64,000 bases of DNA from Mansonella perstans (GCA_037074765.1 JBAMDO010000219.1:1-64000); one strand, 5' to 3'; shown: positions 13,401 through 25,847, counted from the stretch's first letter. Program-made: numbers and translations. Notes: a model not told the origin generated them from the sequence alone.

Positions 13401-14734
13401 TAAATATCTTAAGAAAATTTTTTAAGGCCTATCATTGTACGGCATGCCTCACATTTGTTAACATTTAATGGAACAATTCGAATGGATGAACAATCAAATC
13501 GATTTCTCAACCTTACTATATTAGTTCAGTTTTATAATATTGGAATTAAATAAGCATGAAATTGAAATATGAGTTACAAATTTCGTTAATTAATCTATTT
13601 TAAAGTACGTTTTTGATTGGTGAAAAGCTTTGACCGATGAAATTGAAATATTTTAAAAAAAATTCTTCCCATTAATTTGCAATTTTTCATTTTTTCCGTT
13701 TTTTTCGAATTTGCTTTTAATCTTGTATTTATACCACCAATTGACCTAATATATTATTGAAGAAAATTTCCAATACATTGCATTTTTTTGGATTTAATAT
13801 TTTTATTGCCCGAAATTACGTTGACAGATTTGAGAACGATTTTATTACGAAAGTTTTAAAAGCAAATTTTAGCACAGTAATTAAATTATTGGTCATTTAA
13901 ATCTTTCGATGGTTAATAGGCGTAATTGTTTGTGTATTGTTTTAGCGAGCGATAAAGTAAAACTGGAAAATTTGAATTTTTTGAAACAAATTTTATTTTA
14001 TTTTACAGGGTGGCAAAGGAACATTAATTGGTTATGTGCATCGATCTGAGGACAAATCAAGTACTGATTGGAGTTTTAGTATTGAAATCGGTACAGCAAC
14101 AAGGACAAAATTTACTGCAACAATAGGTGGAATTCCAGCTGGAATAATTTCTGATCGATATGTATGCTTACAGCCAGCTGGTGATGCAAATGCAGAGCAA
14201 TGCAAATGGTTGAAGTAAGTTAAACAGTATGGAAATCAGATTAAATTTAAATTTATGGCAAGTTAATTATAACAGCTTGGAATAAGTTACATATGAATTT
14301 TAATTTATGGCTAAATTAATTTACTATTTTCTGTATAAATAGATGTATATTTTTGCTTATATTTTTTAATTTTAATTTCTATTTCATAGTTTCAAATTTG
14401 CATGTTTTTATTACCCATTGATTACCCATATAGATTACCCATGTAATCTAGATATGAAGCATCACCGTTACGTGAACGACATGTGGCACATCGTTGGCAA
14501 GCAGGAATCGGCAATTGTCCCGGATGTAATGAGCGTGGTATTGAGAATTTCTTACTCAAACTTGATCCACGACAATGGCTTGATGGTTTAAATTCAACAA
14601 CTGAAGCAGTTACATGCGCCTTAGAAATTGCGCTTATTATTGTAAGTATTTTGGCTACCGTATTGATATGCACAAAATGTATTATACCGTTAGCACGATG
14701 TACAATTTCATTGAGTAAACCACCAAAAAAATAA
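10448..14734 (+). CDS. EFF-1/AFF-1-family cell-cell fusogen (body and transmembrane tail)
   Basis: Likely homotypic cell-fusion glycoprotein of nematodes; family members fold like class II fusion proteins and act at the plasma membrane. Nine exons fit in phase: 10448-10631, 10828-10991, 11345-11462, 12037-12204, 12453-12656, 12830-13050, 13427-13523, 14009-14214, 14452-14734. The ectodomain is cysteine-rich: CGTLTDEVHC, then CICDCAGAEQYC, then CYRTYHAHQSSSGC, then a CC pair, then CPGC just before the membrane. A hydrophobic helix (about 14616-14685) follows, with a short basic tail ending KPPKK and a stop at 14732. With the 5126 exon the length is about 610 residues, close to the family. Donors at 12205 (GTTCCC) and 13524 (GTTCAG) are weak. 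The first exon has a frame conflict near 10477. I cannot tell EFF-1 from AFF-1; the short cytoplasmic tail may favour AFF-1. The family call rests on recalled pattern, not a search. Confidence 0.78.
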
Positions 14735-16185
14735 TTTTTCATTTAAAGTAACTAAATTTGACAAATTCAGTTTAAACATTTTAAAATGGTTAATTAATGA
14801 TAATCTTTAATCTTCCACATGTTTGGAATTGCTGATATTTTGTTTAAAAAAAAAAATTTTGTAATATTTTTTTTAAACTTTACAACGCTTCTATTAGAAT
14901 GTGCCTTAATGATTGATTAATTGCTTATAATCACTTCTTCAATAATAATTTATGTCCAGTCTTACAATGCATATTAATTATCAGCATATTTCATTTAATT
15001 ATCTCGAAGTTGTATGAAAATGTCACATCAATTTTATTCTCAATTTGCTCAAAGTGACATCTGACATAATCAGTTAGAGAGCAGTTTTAATTCAAAATTT
15101 AATAGCTTCTGCTTGTTTATTTACTGAAAAATTGATTTATTTACCAGATATTGTGCACAATTTTTAAAACTAAATTTTTTTCTTAATGATCATTAAGTTA
15201 TAATTTGCATTAATTAGCGAAAAATTCGGTGATACAATACACATTTTTAATTAACTTTAAAAAATTATGATTCACTACATTTTAGCGAAAATAGCAATTA
15301 AACTATATGAATAACATAATATCATTGCTGTTATCATCGGTATAATAACGCATTGTATTGTTGTAATTTCAATAGCATCATATGACATTTGAAAAGATTT
15401 TACCTAAGAATCTTTGCAATAATTTCGATAAAACTTTCAAAAAAAGTTTTCATGTTCACGAGGTATTTAATTTGAGATTTCTTTCATGTAGTACAAGCAA
15501 ATTTTTTTTTAATTTCAAAATGGGTCGAATGCAAAAGTTAAATTTATTTATTGGAGTACTATTGCCGTAATATTATTCTCACGACAAAACAAAATGTCTA
15601 ATTTTTTGTCTTCACTTACTTAGATTTCTTATTACTACTGATAAAATTGCTAAAAAAATTAAAAATATAAACTTTTAAAAATTTCATAAAAATCTTTCTT
15701 ACTTGAAGAGAAGAAAAATTGCACGTTAAAAATTAACTTATGTAACTGTAAAAAGAGAAAAATAAGCTTTAGATAAATTTAATTCAATTGAAAAATGCCA
15801 TTTTACTTCTTCATTCGTCTCCCTAATTACTATTCCTGTATATTACCAATAATTCTTTAGTTACTCCACAAATGTTGCATTGTTTTCCTTTGCACCCATC
15901 ATTAAATGTTAACAGAATGCTAAAAAAAAAAACTTTAGTAATTAATACAAATTGTCAACTGTTCCATTAGCCATATATCATTTGTTAGTATTGCATGAAA
16001 GAAATGCATGTTATTGCATGCATTTCTTGCACGGAGCTAGATGAATCCATGTAGCTTGGAAGTATTTTATTTAATTGTTGAAATTTGTTTGCTAATTGCA
16101 TTTTCAATTTTTCAATATATAATTGTTTTTCTATCGCCATTTTTTTCTTACAACATTCCAACCATTTTTTTCTTCATTCAATTTT
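14735..16185. other. intergenic, no gene seen
   Basis: AT-rich spacer between the fusogen stop and the C-terminal exon of the convergent membrane-protein gene. The plus-strand frame at 15382-15570 has no splice or codon support. Confidence 0.6.
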
Positions 16186-17066
16186 TTATGTTCCTAACGG
16201 TTTTAATATAGCCGCTTTCCGGACTGTTTTGCCCTTCTCTACTGGTTCTTCCTGAAAAACAAAAAACAGTATGATTTCCTTTTTTTTGTTTCGAAAATAA
16301 AATTTATTTGAAAAAAGAATAATTTTTCCAAAACAGGCTTAATGAAAAATCTCAAACATACACACACATACACACTCATGCATATGCGCACTTCTGTTTC
16401 TGTAATGTTATGCAGCAAAAAAAAAAAGTGGACTGTAAAGGTAATTTTTAAATTAAGATATCTGAAATAGGTTTAAAATTGGAAATTTTAGAAATGTTTA
16501 TCTTTTTAATCATTCATTGAAATTTTTATTTATTTCCAGTTCTTCTTTCTTTTTTCTTTCTTATTACTATCACTTGAATTACTTATTAAAAGATCATTGC
16601 TTATTTGGTAAAATATTTTTGATTCCAATAAATTTCAAATAAACAATGTGAATAGCAAAATAACATTTGTTTCATTTCACTTACTGCGATTATTATTATC
16701 ACAATATTAATTGATGCCATATAAGTATTAATATCATCTTCAGCAGAATGATAAAATCGGTAAATAGCACGAAAAAAAAAAGTTAATTTTTCTCTTTACT
16801 ATGATTTATTTAAAATACAACCATCGTAAGTTCGATTCAAAAACTTTATTTCAAAATTTTTCACAGTCCTTGAAGATATTCAATACCAAATATTTTCCAA
16901 CATATGATGGTGCATGGGCAAAATATGAACTGTCCAAAATAGGCCCTTGCTGATAACGATATCGTTTACGCTTATATTTTTTTATTGCTAAAAATGCCAA
17001 AATGCAGCGTATGATGCAAATTACAATAACTTCCAGCAGTATACAAATAAGTGGTATTTGTATTAC
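16186..17066 (-). CDS. C-terminal exons of an unrecognised single-pass membrane protein
   Basis: Two minus-strand exons join cleanly in phase 0. Exon 17066-16887 (60 codons, acceptor TTTTTCTAG) opens with a strongly hydrophobic helix (IPLICILLEVIVICIIRC), continues with a very basic stop-transfer stretch (KKYKRKRYRY) and then QQGPILDSSYFAHAPSYVG. It ends at a GTATTG donor. Exon 16251-16186 (acceptor TTGTTTTTCAG) encodes EEPVEKGKTVRKAAILKPLG and one more residue before TAA. The topology looks like ectodomain, membrane helix and about 60 cytoplasmic residues. I do not recognise the family. Upstream exons are in the next entry and do not join cleanly. Confidence 0.65.
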
Positions 17067-17419
17067 CTAGAAAAAAAAGCAAAAGAAATAAAAGAAATTT
17101 TTAAAAGAAATTTAAAAAAGTTAAAAAAATACAATTTTATAAGATAAATTAAAATCTTTTATTCTCAACAAAACTTTGAAATAAATTCAAAAAATTTAGA
17201 AAATGCAAATTTCATAGACTAAATTGAAAATTGTTTTAAACAGAATTTTAAACTTGTTATTTGCTTAAACGATAAATAATATGGCAATTCAAATCCGATT
17301 TGAAATAACATTTTAAATAATCTATTAATAAAATAATTTTAATTGGTTTTACGATCGGATTAATCGCACAGTTTGAACTGTTACAGACTGTGAATTAATC
17401 AATTAATTAATTAATCTAG

Positions 17420-18400
17420 CAAAGCGAGACGGAATGTATTAAAACCCAATTTTCGATCATTTGCTCCTCGGAAATATAATGCATTTTGTTTAGAATAAAC
17501 TAACAACCGTTCCTTTAGAAAGACAAATATTTCACTAAATGAAATTAGGAAAAAAATTTCATTAATCTAAGAGCAGGAAATAATTATAAAATTATTTACA
17601 ATTTTAAGATTTATCAAATTTTTCAAGTTCTTTAGAAATTATTAAAATATGCAGAAACAATTTGTTTCATGGACAAATTTTCCTATGTATAATTTTACTA
17701 ATATATCATTGAATTTGAAAATTAACTTATCTATTGGCATTTCTTATTTTCCTCTCCTCTATCTTACAGGTCAGCTATCTTAAAAATTACTTCTTAATTT
17801 TAATGGAAAGCGGATCAAGATAATTTAATCCGATTCGTGCAATGGTTCTTGATTGCATAACTTGAGCTTCTAGTTCATTATGGTTGGTAGTTTGAATAGT
17901 TTGGCTATTCAATAATTTGAACGGTATTCACTTAAGATATTCGAGTCTCATCTTTAAAAGGATATGCGATTCCTAGAAAATTGACTTCTTTATATTTCAT
18001 TTCCTTAAAGAAGTTTAATTAAAAATTTTGTCTTCGTTGGTTATCTCTCCACTCCGCATACTTCTCTTCATTTCTTTTCTATGTGATCGCACATTTCTGG
18101 ATATATTCGATTCATTTCTCACTGACTGTTTTAAATTCTTATGAATGGTTCGAAGTGAATTATTTTTTCTTCTGTGATCTTTCTCTTGGTCTCGAATTGC
18201 TGCTCTTTTTCTCAAATGACGAACTTCTTTAACTTTTTTTTTTGTCATTGGTCATTTTAATTGTAGCAGCGAGCATAGTTCCCGGTTCGCAGTATCCAAA
18301 TTGTAAAATTGTTTGATTTTGTAAGTAGTGTTTGTTATTGAATTGTTGTGATGGAACGGAGGAATTTTTGTGATAGAAGTTTATCGATGAACTTTATCAC
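17420..18400 (-). pseudogene. probable upstream exons of the same membrane-protein gene, frames in conflict
   Basis: Reading minus, four coding-like pieces appear in order. About 18390-18245 includes LQFGYCEPGTMLAATIKMTN. At 18248-18015 is a basic stretch with VKEVRHLRKRAAIRDQ and later KEMKRSMRSGEITNEDKIFN. About 17940-17800 includes HNELEAQVMQSRTIARIGLN. About 17515-17415, after TCTTTCTAAAG, is ERLLVYSKQNALYFRGANDR. The first two are in different frames separated only by a run of ten A (18234-18243 as T); nine would join them. The third and fourth lack in-phase donors toward the 17066 exon. Either a gene with small assembly errors and unseen exons, or a decaying gene. Function unknown. Confidence 0.45.
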
Positions 18401-18539
18401 TTACAAAAAACTTGACAGGGAATAAAAGTAAAATATTAATCATAAGTTTCTAAGCATATGAAAAGCGAATAACACTGATAGCCTTTTTTGGAAAGAGTAT
18501 TCCGATTTCCTAATCTAACTTATATACAATAAATATCTG

Positions 18540-18662
18540 ATTTGCAATATACGAATAGATGCATTTTAGGTCTTCGCAGTATTTTTACAACTGCATCTAA
18601 AAAACCAACAGTAACCAATTTAACAGTATTCTTACAAATTCTTACAACTGTATCTAAAAAAC
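18540..18662. repeat. two-copy tandem duplication
   Basis: TTACAACTGCATCTAAAAAA plus CCAACA at about 18583-18610 is repeated as TTACAACTGTATCTAAAAAA plus CCAACA at about 18641-18667, with related AGTATTNTTACA upstream of each. It lies just downstream of the permease stop. Confidence 0.6.
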
Positions 18663-18753
18663 CAACATACATTTTAAATTAAAGAAAATGAACTTTTGTA
18701 GAAATAGAATTCCAATCATAAATAAATATTTGTGAAATTTTATTCATTTCAGT

Positions 18754-21700
18754 TTAATTACAAACTAATGGTTCTTGTGATAGTAATTGAACAGATGCAT
18801 TTGTTGGAGCATTTTCCAAAAATGATAAATAGCAAGGCATTGTAAAATCTGTTGATGACATTTCCACTATAGCAGTATATGTTGAAGCCATACCAAAAAA
18901 TATCGATATCGCTGCAATCATCTCGAAAAATAATCTCCAAAATGCACTGCATTACTGTTATTACCGTATTTGTGAATATGAAATTTTCTAATAGCAATTT
19001 GATAATTAGATTGATAAATATTAACAGGTTGCCAAAAAAAAGTCAATCTAATAAATTTGCATCATTTCCTAATTCAAATAACATTCTTCACATTTCATTT
19101 TTTTAATTAAATATATGTTACCAGCAAATTAAACCTACAAGTATTCAGGCATTAAAATTGTAGTGATCATATTTTCGTTATTATCATAATGAGTATAATT
19201 TTGTTTACTTTTTTTTGTTCTGTATTTATCAATAAAAAGAATAATATATTGGAATATTCATCTGATTAACGATAATAAAAAAAAAAAAGGAAAACCGAAA
19301 AGCAAGAATCTTCATCCTTACCAATAACAATGAAGTCAATCAATAATTTGCTTTTTGAATTTCGTTGAAGTACTCTAAAAAATTAAAATTTTAAATTACA
19401 TTTTCATAATGATAAATATCATTAGCAGTAATATTATCAATAATAATTAATAAGGATAGCAGAAATTAATTAACACTATATTTGCCGAAGTTTCAGCGTT
19501 AAAAATTGAAACAGTTAGACAATATTCAAAATACTACTTCAGGCAATATTCAAAATGCAATAAAATTTTCAATTAAATGGAGTAAAACAAATAGACAAAT
19601 TTAATACTATTTGACTGAAAAAAAAAAAGTTAAGTGAATGGTTGATACTGTTGAAATGTTGGCCGTTTATATTTGTTTTCAATTGGATCATGTATGGATG
19701 CATTTAAATAATGATTGTAAATAAGTGGTAGCGCTGCTGATGTTAGCGCAATTGTAGATCCACCAATTATGTTCAGGATTGGTCCAAATTTGGGCACTGT
19801 TTCGGCAACAAATAGAATTGCTAGGATGACAAGAGTACGAATAATAACACGATGCCAACCAAAATCTACAATTAGTCGTACATTGATAACAAATATAAAT
19901 CCATGATAATATTCAAAATGATTGCGATAGTTATTGTTATTGTAATCATTATAAAAAGCAAGAATGATTATTATTTAGTCTATTTTTAATGTATGAAATC
20001 CGGTCAGGTTAAATATTGAAATTATGAAGATAACAGTCCTAATACAGACGTGATACGTAAACAATAATAATTAACAATAATTACTTGATCAAATTGAAAA
20101 ATGCAAATGATAATAATTATATGATCAATGTCGTGCAGCGACGATTAGAATAAGTGTTAGCTAATTATAATTATTTCATTTGCATGCAGAGTTCATTGAA
20201 ATCACAAAAAAAAAAAGAAGTAAAGATCCCGAAAAAAAAACATACGATGAGGAGCATTGACAAAATTTTCAATTTCCTGATTTAATGGATTTATCACAAC
20301 GGTAAAAGCTAATATGCAATGCACTCCGATAAACAAATTAGCGAATTGTCGAATCCAACCAATCAAAAAATAAAACAACATATAAAATCAAAAAAATTAA
20401 TAATAAATCTTTCATTTCATTCGTTAAAAATTCAAACTGCAATATAACAAAAAGAAAAAAAATCAAATTTCTTACGGTTTTATAATTTACCTGCTCATAA
20501 TTTTTCAATAGTGCAACGATCTGAATCATTAAATTATTTAAATTGAAATTATATTAAATTATACTTAAATCGAAGTTTTGTATTAAATTTACTTGTATCG
20601 AAATTATTTTAATTTTATTGTTATTGATTGGACTTTATTTTACCGCTTGTTATTTCATCCAAGTTTATATTTGAGAATTTTATTCAACAAAATTTACAAA
20701 TCAATAACACTCAAACTTTTAAACAACTAATTCTTACTGTTAAATATGAATTAAGTTTTGTAGCAGTAACAAATGAGAAGAATAGTGTAGTGAATGAAAT
20801 AAAATTTCGAATTGTTGATTTGAATGATACCTGTATAAGATTGATAACAGAATCATGGAGTAAATTACCATATGCTGCATAACCAAGTACTGATACCGGT
20901 AGATATAAAAGTGCTACTGCTGTAATTGACAAAATCGACTATAAATTTGAGTATTTCATGTAATGAAATTAATCTCAAGAAATAAAATGAATTTTTAAAT
21001 TGCAGTTTCAAAATTTTCATATTAATTTTTTTGAGAATTTAAGTATTTCAAAAGAATTAAAAAATATTAATTCAAAAAATAAATGATTATAACATTATTC
21101 TGTTTGAGAAGAAATATTATAGCGTTAAATATTTTTTTGATACTTAAATTTACTAAAGATAAATATAGAATTTTTGAAAGATTTTCACTCGAAAGATCTC
21201 ATTCCGAAAGATCGAATAAACATCTGAAAGAATCCAGAGCTTTTACTTATTTCACTTTGATTATTATTATTGCACTTAATAATATCAAATTTTAAATTAA
21301 CGATTTTTTTTAACGGCGTTTAATTTTTTAAATTTGAAACGAAAATTTGAAACCAAAAACGAAATTTAAAAAAATTTGGAAGCATTTTCAAGAAATTTGT
21401 TTATAATATTCATAAGGAATACAGGAGAAAAAAAACTGCAGTAATTTATCTTGTATTACTGTAAAAAAGAAATAAAAAAAAAAACATTGCTTAAAAATAT
21501 TTTAATTTCTACAAAAATATAATTAAATTTGATTTATTTCTAAAAGCATTTTGATTTCTTTTTTTAAAATGCAAAATGATTAACAAAAAATTTTTTCCAT
21601 TTTTCTCTTTTGAAAAAAAAATCAATTTTTTTAAAATTTTGTCCATTAATGTGAAGGAAGGAAACGGATTTTTCGTCAAAACAAACTGGTAAAGGCAAAA

Positions 21701-23542
21701 ATTGCCGAACGGATAAAATACTTCGGATATTTCATATCGTGTTGTACACTTGGAAATACGATATGTCCACCAAAGCCAAATATATATGTACCCAAGGAAG
21801 CAATGATACCATCCAAATTAAAAATAGGCTTTTTATCGGGTACAGTGCTGTTGCTACATCTGCCATAATCCATCCATGAACCAATGAGAATAAGTATGAC
21901 GGCCAGTAAGGTTGTTGCCATAGCTAATACAACTGCCCACCTATAAAATAACCGATATTAAGTAGTTTTTCTTTTTTTAAACCATTAATTAATAAATTTA
22001 TCGTACTCATAAGAATTGCAATTATTCGTTTAAAATTATCAATTAATTATTAGATTAAAAGATCAATCTGTCCAATAATCAACCAATTTTAATTAAACAT
22101 TTGTTCAAAATACATTCATTTATTAACAATGCTCATTAAAGTACTTTCATAAATATTTAACCTTTCATGGTTCTTTACGAAAAAATTTTTAAATAAGTAA
22201 AATTTAAAAAAAAAATTTTCAAATCTTTTTTTTAAATAAAATTTGATATATTACCAAAAATCTTGCGGTGATCGTAATAATGTTATTGGATAAATTGCTA
22301 CCGCAACAAACAGCAAAAGATAGCAAAAGCCAACATTATAATTTGTAATTGAACTGACAAAATCATTAATAATATGTGCTGCTAATAAACAAAAAACAAC
22401 ACCAACACCAAAGAGAACAGTACTGATAATCAATGAGCAAATAGATCTGCAATCGCAATTTTAAGCAAAATTATCAAAACTATTTATTTAAAAAAAAAGT
22501 TTTATTAAAATTTCATGTAAATAAGATATACCAAAATTTCTATTATTCACAATTTCATTAATTAATAAACTAATCGTACTTATAAGAATTCATAAGAATG
22601 AAATTATTCGTTTGAAATTATCAATTAATTATTAGATTAAAAGAACAATCATCAATCTGTTCAACATTTCCGAATATGGCTTCACGCAGTAAATTAACAA
22701 CGAATAAAATAATAAAAACCAGAAAAAAAAGAAATTTCTCTTTATTCTTCTGGGCTTTTTTTCTCAAAAAATTTCACTCAATATTTTATAAAAGTTGATA
22801 ACAAACGGAAAGAAAAAGTTAAGGTGGGAAAAGTTACACCTTGCAGTAGTACCCATTGCACGATATGCCATTTCCGGATATGGCTTCCGGCAATGTTTAG
22901 CATAAACAGTCCATCGATTGCACATAATCATCCAGTTATTCGAAAGTATGCATGCTGTGTAACAGAATGTAATCGCTAGTAATATCACGATAATTATACC
23001 ACCAAAAGTGCCTAAATATTATACACTCATAAGATTTCTTCTGATCATTTCAATAATTATTCAAATTGCTAAATTGCTAATCTGTTAAAATTTTCTTATT
23101 TAATTAATACAAGTATGTTCAATAGATTTTTATGTGGATACATTTAAATCATATTATTAAAATAATTTTAAGATTTTTCTACATATCTTAAGGCGGCACT
23201 TTTAAATGAGGAATGCAATTCAATTAAACTAATTCATAGCTAATTAATTGATTTATTAATTAATTTGGAATATTGTATCAAAGAAGGGTTTAACTTCATC
23301 AACATTTGATTTTATGCATGTCGTTGTCATTCTTGCACCAATTTAACTATTACACGATTTTTATCAAAATTAATTTAATCAAATGTTTTACCGGATCGGG
23401 CCATTGCTACCGGAAACGCAACAATACCGGCACCAGCCATATTACCGACGAGGAATAATGCAGCAGTAATCCAGTGAAGACCATTTGGTTTTCCAAAATT
23501 TATCGATGTATCGTTGGTATCAAATGCAGCAGTTATGACCAT
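18754..23542 (-). CDS. amino-acid permease, AAAP (Aa_trans) family
   Basis: Multi-pass transporter of amino acids or derivatives, probably proton- or ion-coupled, at the plasma or an organelle membrane. Exons (minus): 23542-23392, 23011-22840, 22446-22255, 21940-21687, 20919-20831, possibly 20520-20491, about 20360-20246, 19865-19649, 19374-19322, 18911-18754; about 465 residues. TM1 has the family signature GNMAGAGIVAFPVAMARSG. Other landmarks: LLRSPQDFWW, LGTYIFGFGGHIVFPSVQHD, YLPVSVLGYAAYGNLLHDSV, VINPLNQEIENF, VAETVPKFGPILNIIGGSTI, and the last helix with ASTYTAIVEMSSTDFTMPCY. Phases agree at all junctions except entry to the exon starting WIRQFANLFIG, where no AG acceptor exists (see findings). 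The ATG follows an acceptor-like GATTCAG by one base. The substrate cannot be read from sequence. Confidence 0.88.
21985..22095. repeat. intron repeat, copy 1
   Basis: Within a permease intron, TTATCGTACTCATAAGAATT...TTATTCGTTTAAAATTATCAATTAATTATTAGATTAAAAGA closely matches the segment at about 22557-22665 in the adjacent intron. No coding role is apparent. Confidence 0.7.
22557..22665. repeat. intron repeat, copy 2
   Basis: Second copy of the element at 21985-22095, with a short internal duplication of CATAAGAAT. The two copies lie in consecutive introns of the permease gene, in the same orientation. Confidence 0.7.
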
Positions 23543-23549
23543 GCTGAAT
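23543..23549 (-). promoter_or_regulatory. putative trans-splice acceptor of the permease gene
   Basis: On the minus strand GATTCAG sits one base before the ATG. In a nematode this placement suggests spliced-leader addition. It could instead be a normal acceptor of an internal exon if the protein extends upstream. Confidence 0.4.
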
Positions 23550-23744
23550 CGTAATTTGTGAAAAATTAAATTTTAAATTGATTTTGATGAATTGAACGAT
23601 TGTGAATTGCGTAAACTACAGATAACGTTGGATAGGCATATCATTTAAATTATTTTCGGAAAGAAGAATTGGATGATCCTCCAGAAAAAAATATTTAGAA
23701 ATATCGATGTTAAATGATAATTTTGATTTTCAGCTAATCTAATC

Positions 23745-23905
23745 TAATAACGAATGTGACATTGCCCGCCTGTAGTCAGTTTTGATATACATTTAAATTA
23801 TTTCAATGTGTGTATTGGTACTGATAACTTAGATAAGCTCAGTTGACCGGTCCAGTTGACCGGCACAAATTGAACGATAAAGAACCCTTTCTCAGAAATC
23901 GGTTA
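23745..23905. repeat. dispersed repeat related to 9735-9925
   Basis: GATAAGCTCAGTTGACCGG is followed by a short duplication (CAGTTGACCGG twice) and AACGATAAAGAACCC. It resembles GATAGCTCAGTTGATCGCTAAGAACCC at 9872-9898. The core also looks like a pol III A box, but no B box follows. Confidence 0.4.
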
Positions 23906-25475
23906 TTTTGATTATCTTGGCAATAAAATAAAAGTAAACAAAGGAATAAAGTAAACAAGTGTAGATTATCTTATTCCATGTTTCACAATGAAAGTAGTCC
24001 ATTGCATAAGGAGGTTCATATCATGATATCGTTATCCACACTGAATTTTTAATTACAATACAAAACTAGCTCCTACTAATCTTCAAAACTATTAAGGAGC
24101 AACATACTAAGCTAAGAAGATTTCAAACAAAAAAGGTAATGAAATGGAAAAGCATAAAATGTTGAGAGGGGAGAAAGTACCGAGAAAGTACTAGGGAAGT
24201 AACGAGATCTCCTTAGAATAGCAGATGCATACAGAGCTGATAGTATTAACTAAAAAGGAAGTAATTGTTTGGATTGAAGATGTATTGCACACTATATGTG
24301 ACCTCTGACATATGAAAAAATCGATAACATTTGTACATCCCTTATTTATGTTAACAAGAAAACGACGACAATCAAAAATGAATTCAAACCAGGAGAAGCA
24401 ATTATTGGCTTGAATGAACACTTTGTATATATTTTATGTGTAAATTTTAAATGTTAGATTGGAACATTCAAAAATACTTATAAATATATTTTCCAGAATA
24501 TTCCGAAAGAAAAGTGAACACTTAAAAAGGATCAAGAAATGAAACCAGGAGGAACAAGTTAGTCCATGTTATACGAATCTCGTGAAACAAGAGTAGAAGA
24601 AATTTTATTGGTAGAAAAACCTGAAACTTCTTGACCTTTATGAAAGACTTGAAAAGAAAAAGTTGAAAAAGAAGAGCATTAATCGGAGATACCAAATAGT
24701 AAACATCTGATAAGATCAATAAAATACTGTATCCCAGAGGATCATAAATTGGACAAAGGTGTAAAATGATCTAAAGGAAGCGAGAATAACCAAATGAAAG
24801 AATGACGTATAGGAAATATGAATGATATAATATATAAATCGGTGCAAAGAAAATGATATGTTGGCCAAAATAAACTCTAGCTAGAGCTGAAAGTTTTAAG
24901 CTTTTTCAATTTGAATTGTCCGAAAAATAAATAAAATGTAATTAGTTTTATGTGGACATTTATTTCGAAAACGAAGTGTTGAAGGGTTAGAATAATCACT
25001 TTTGAGGAATTTATAGGACTGTGTAGGGAATAGCAATTATTTGAGAACGATATTATTATATGTTACAGCTAGTTCTAACAATAGATGACTAATCTATTAA
25101 AATAAGCTTGTAAAAATCATTCCGGAGTAATGGTGAGCAGAATTATACGAGTAGTTTGAGCACGTCGAATTTGTCCTTTTTTCCTGTTCCGGTTAATTAT
25201 TAATTATTATATCCGGAAATCCGATAGTAGATCAAATTGTTGTCGCATAAAACACATAATGGACTCGTGAAATTTGAAGCATCTCCATTAAAATTTACAG
25301 AAATTTAAAACATCTTCATATTTTTCAGATTTTGAAACGAAATTTCGCATATGTCAAATATTTTGCTAAGTAACAAAAAAAAAGAATGGAAATATGAAAA
25401 GAATTTATTATTAGCATAAAAGAGATAAAAAAAAAGAAAAAAAATGAAAATATGAAAGGAATTTTATTGCTAGCA

Positions 25476-25494
25476 AAGAGAGAGAGAGAGAGAG
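25476..25494 (+). repeat. (GA)n run
   Basis: Short uninterrupted GA dinucleotide repeat. Confidence 0.85.
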
Positions 25495-25847
25495 GAAAAA
25501 AATTAAACTGTAATAAGAGGAGAAAACTACTAAATTACCTAGAAATTCTAATCAATAAATTTGCATTTATTCATCTCCTTTTATCATTTCATCGAGTGAT
25601 AAGAATAATTTATTAAAAATTAAAGATTGTTTAAAACTGAAATGACATAAGCAAAAAAGTGTTCAGCTTGTCATTTATAACAATCATTGTTGAATTTAAA
25701 TTGTAAAAAGCAAGAAAGGAAATTGTTATCAATTTGCAATCAAATGATAACAAAATTAACAACGATTTTCTATGCATGTTTATGTGAAATTATAATGTAT
25801 AAAACATGTATACGTTACATTTAAACATGTTTTGATCATTAGAACTT

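Noticed and set aside
14422..14742. 106-codon minus-strand frame
   Set aside because: Antisense shadow of the last fusogen exon, which has the cysteine pattern and TM helix on the plus strand.
18758..18997. 79-codon minus-strand frame over the permease C-terminus
   Set aside because: It is one base out from the frame that splices in phase at 18911 and encodes the family-typical last helix.
24191..24421. 76-codon minus-strand frame in the purine-rich spacer
   Set aside because: No family resemblance, no splice context, and the plus strand is equally uninformative.
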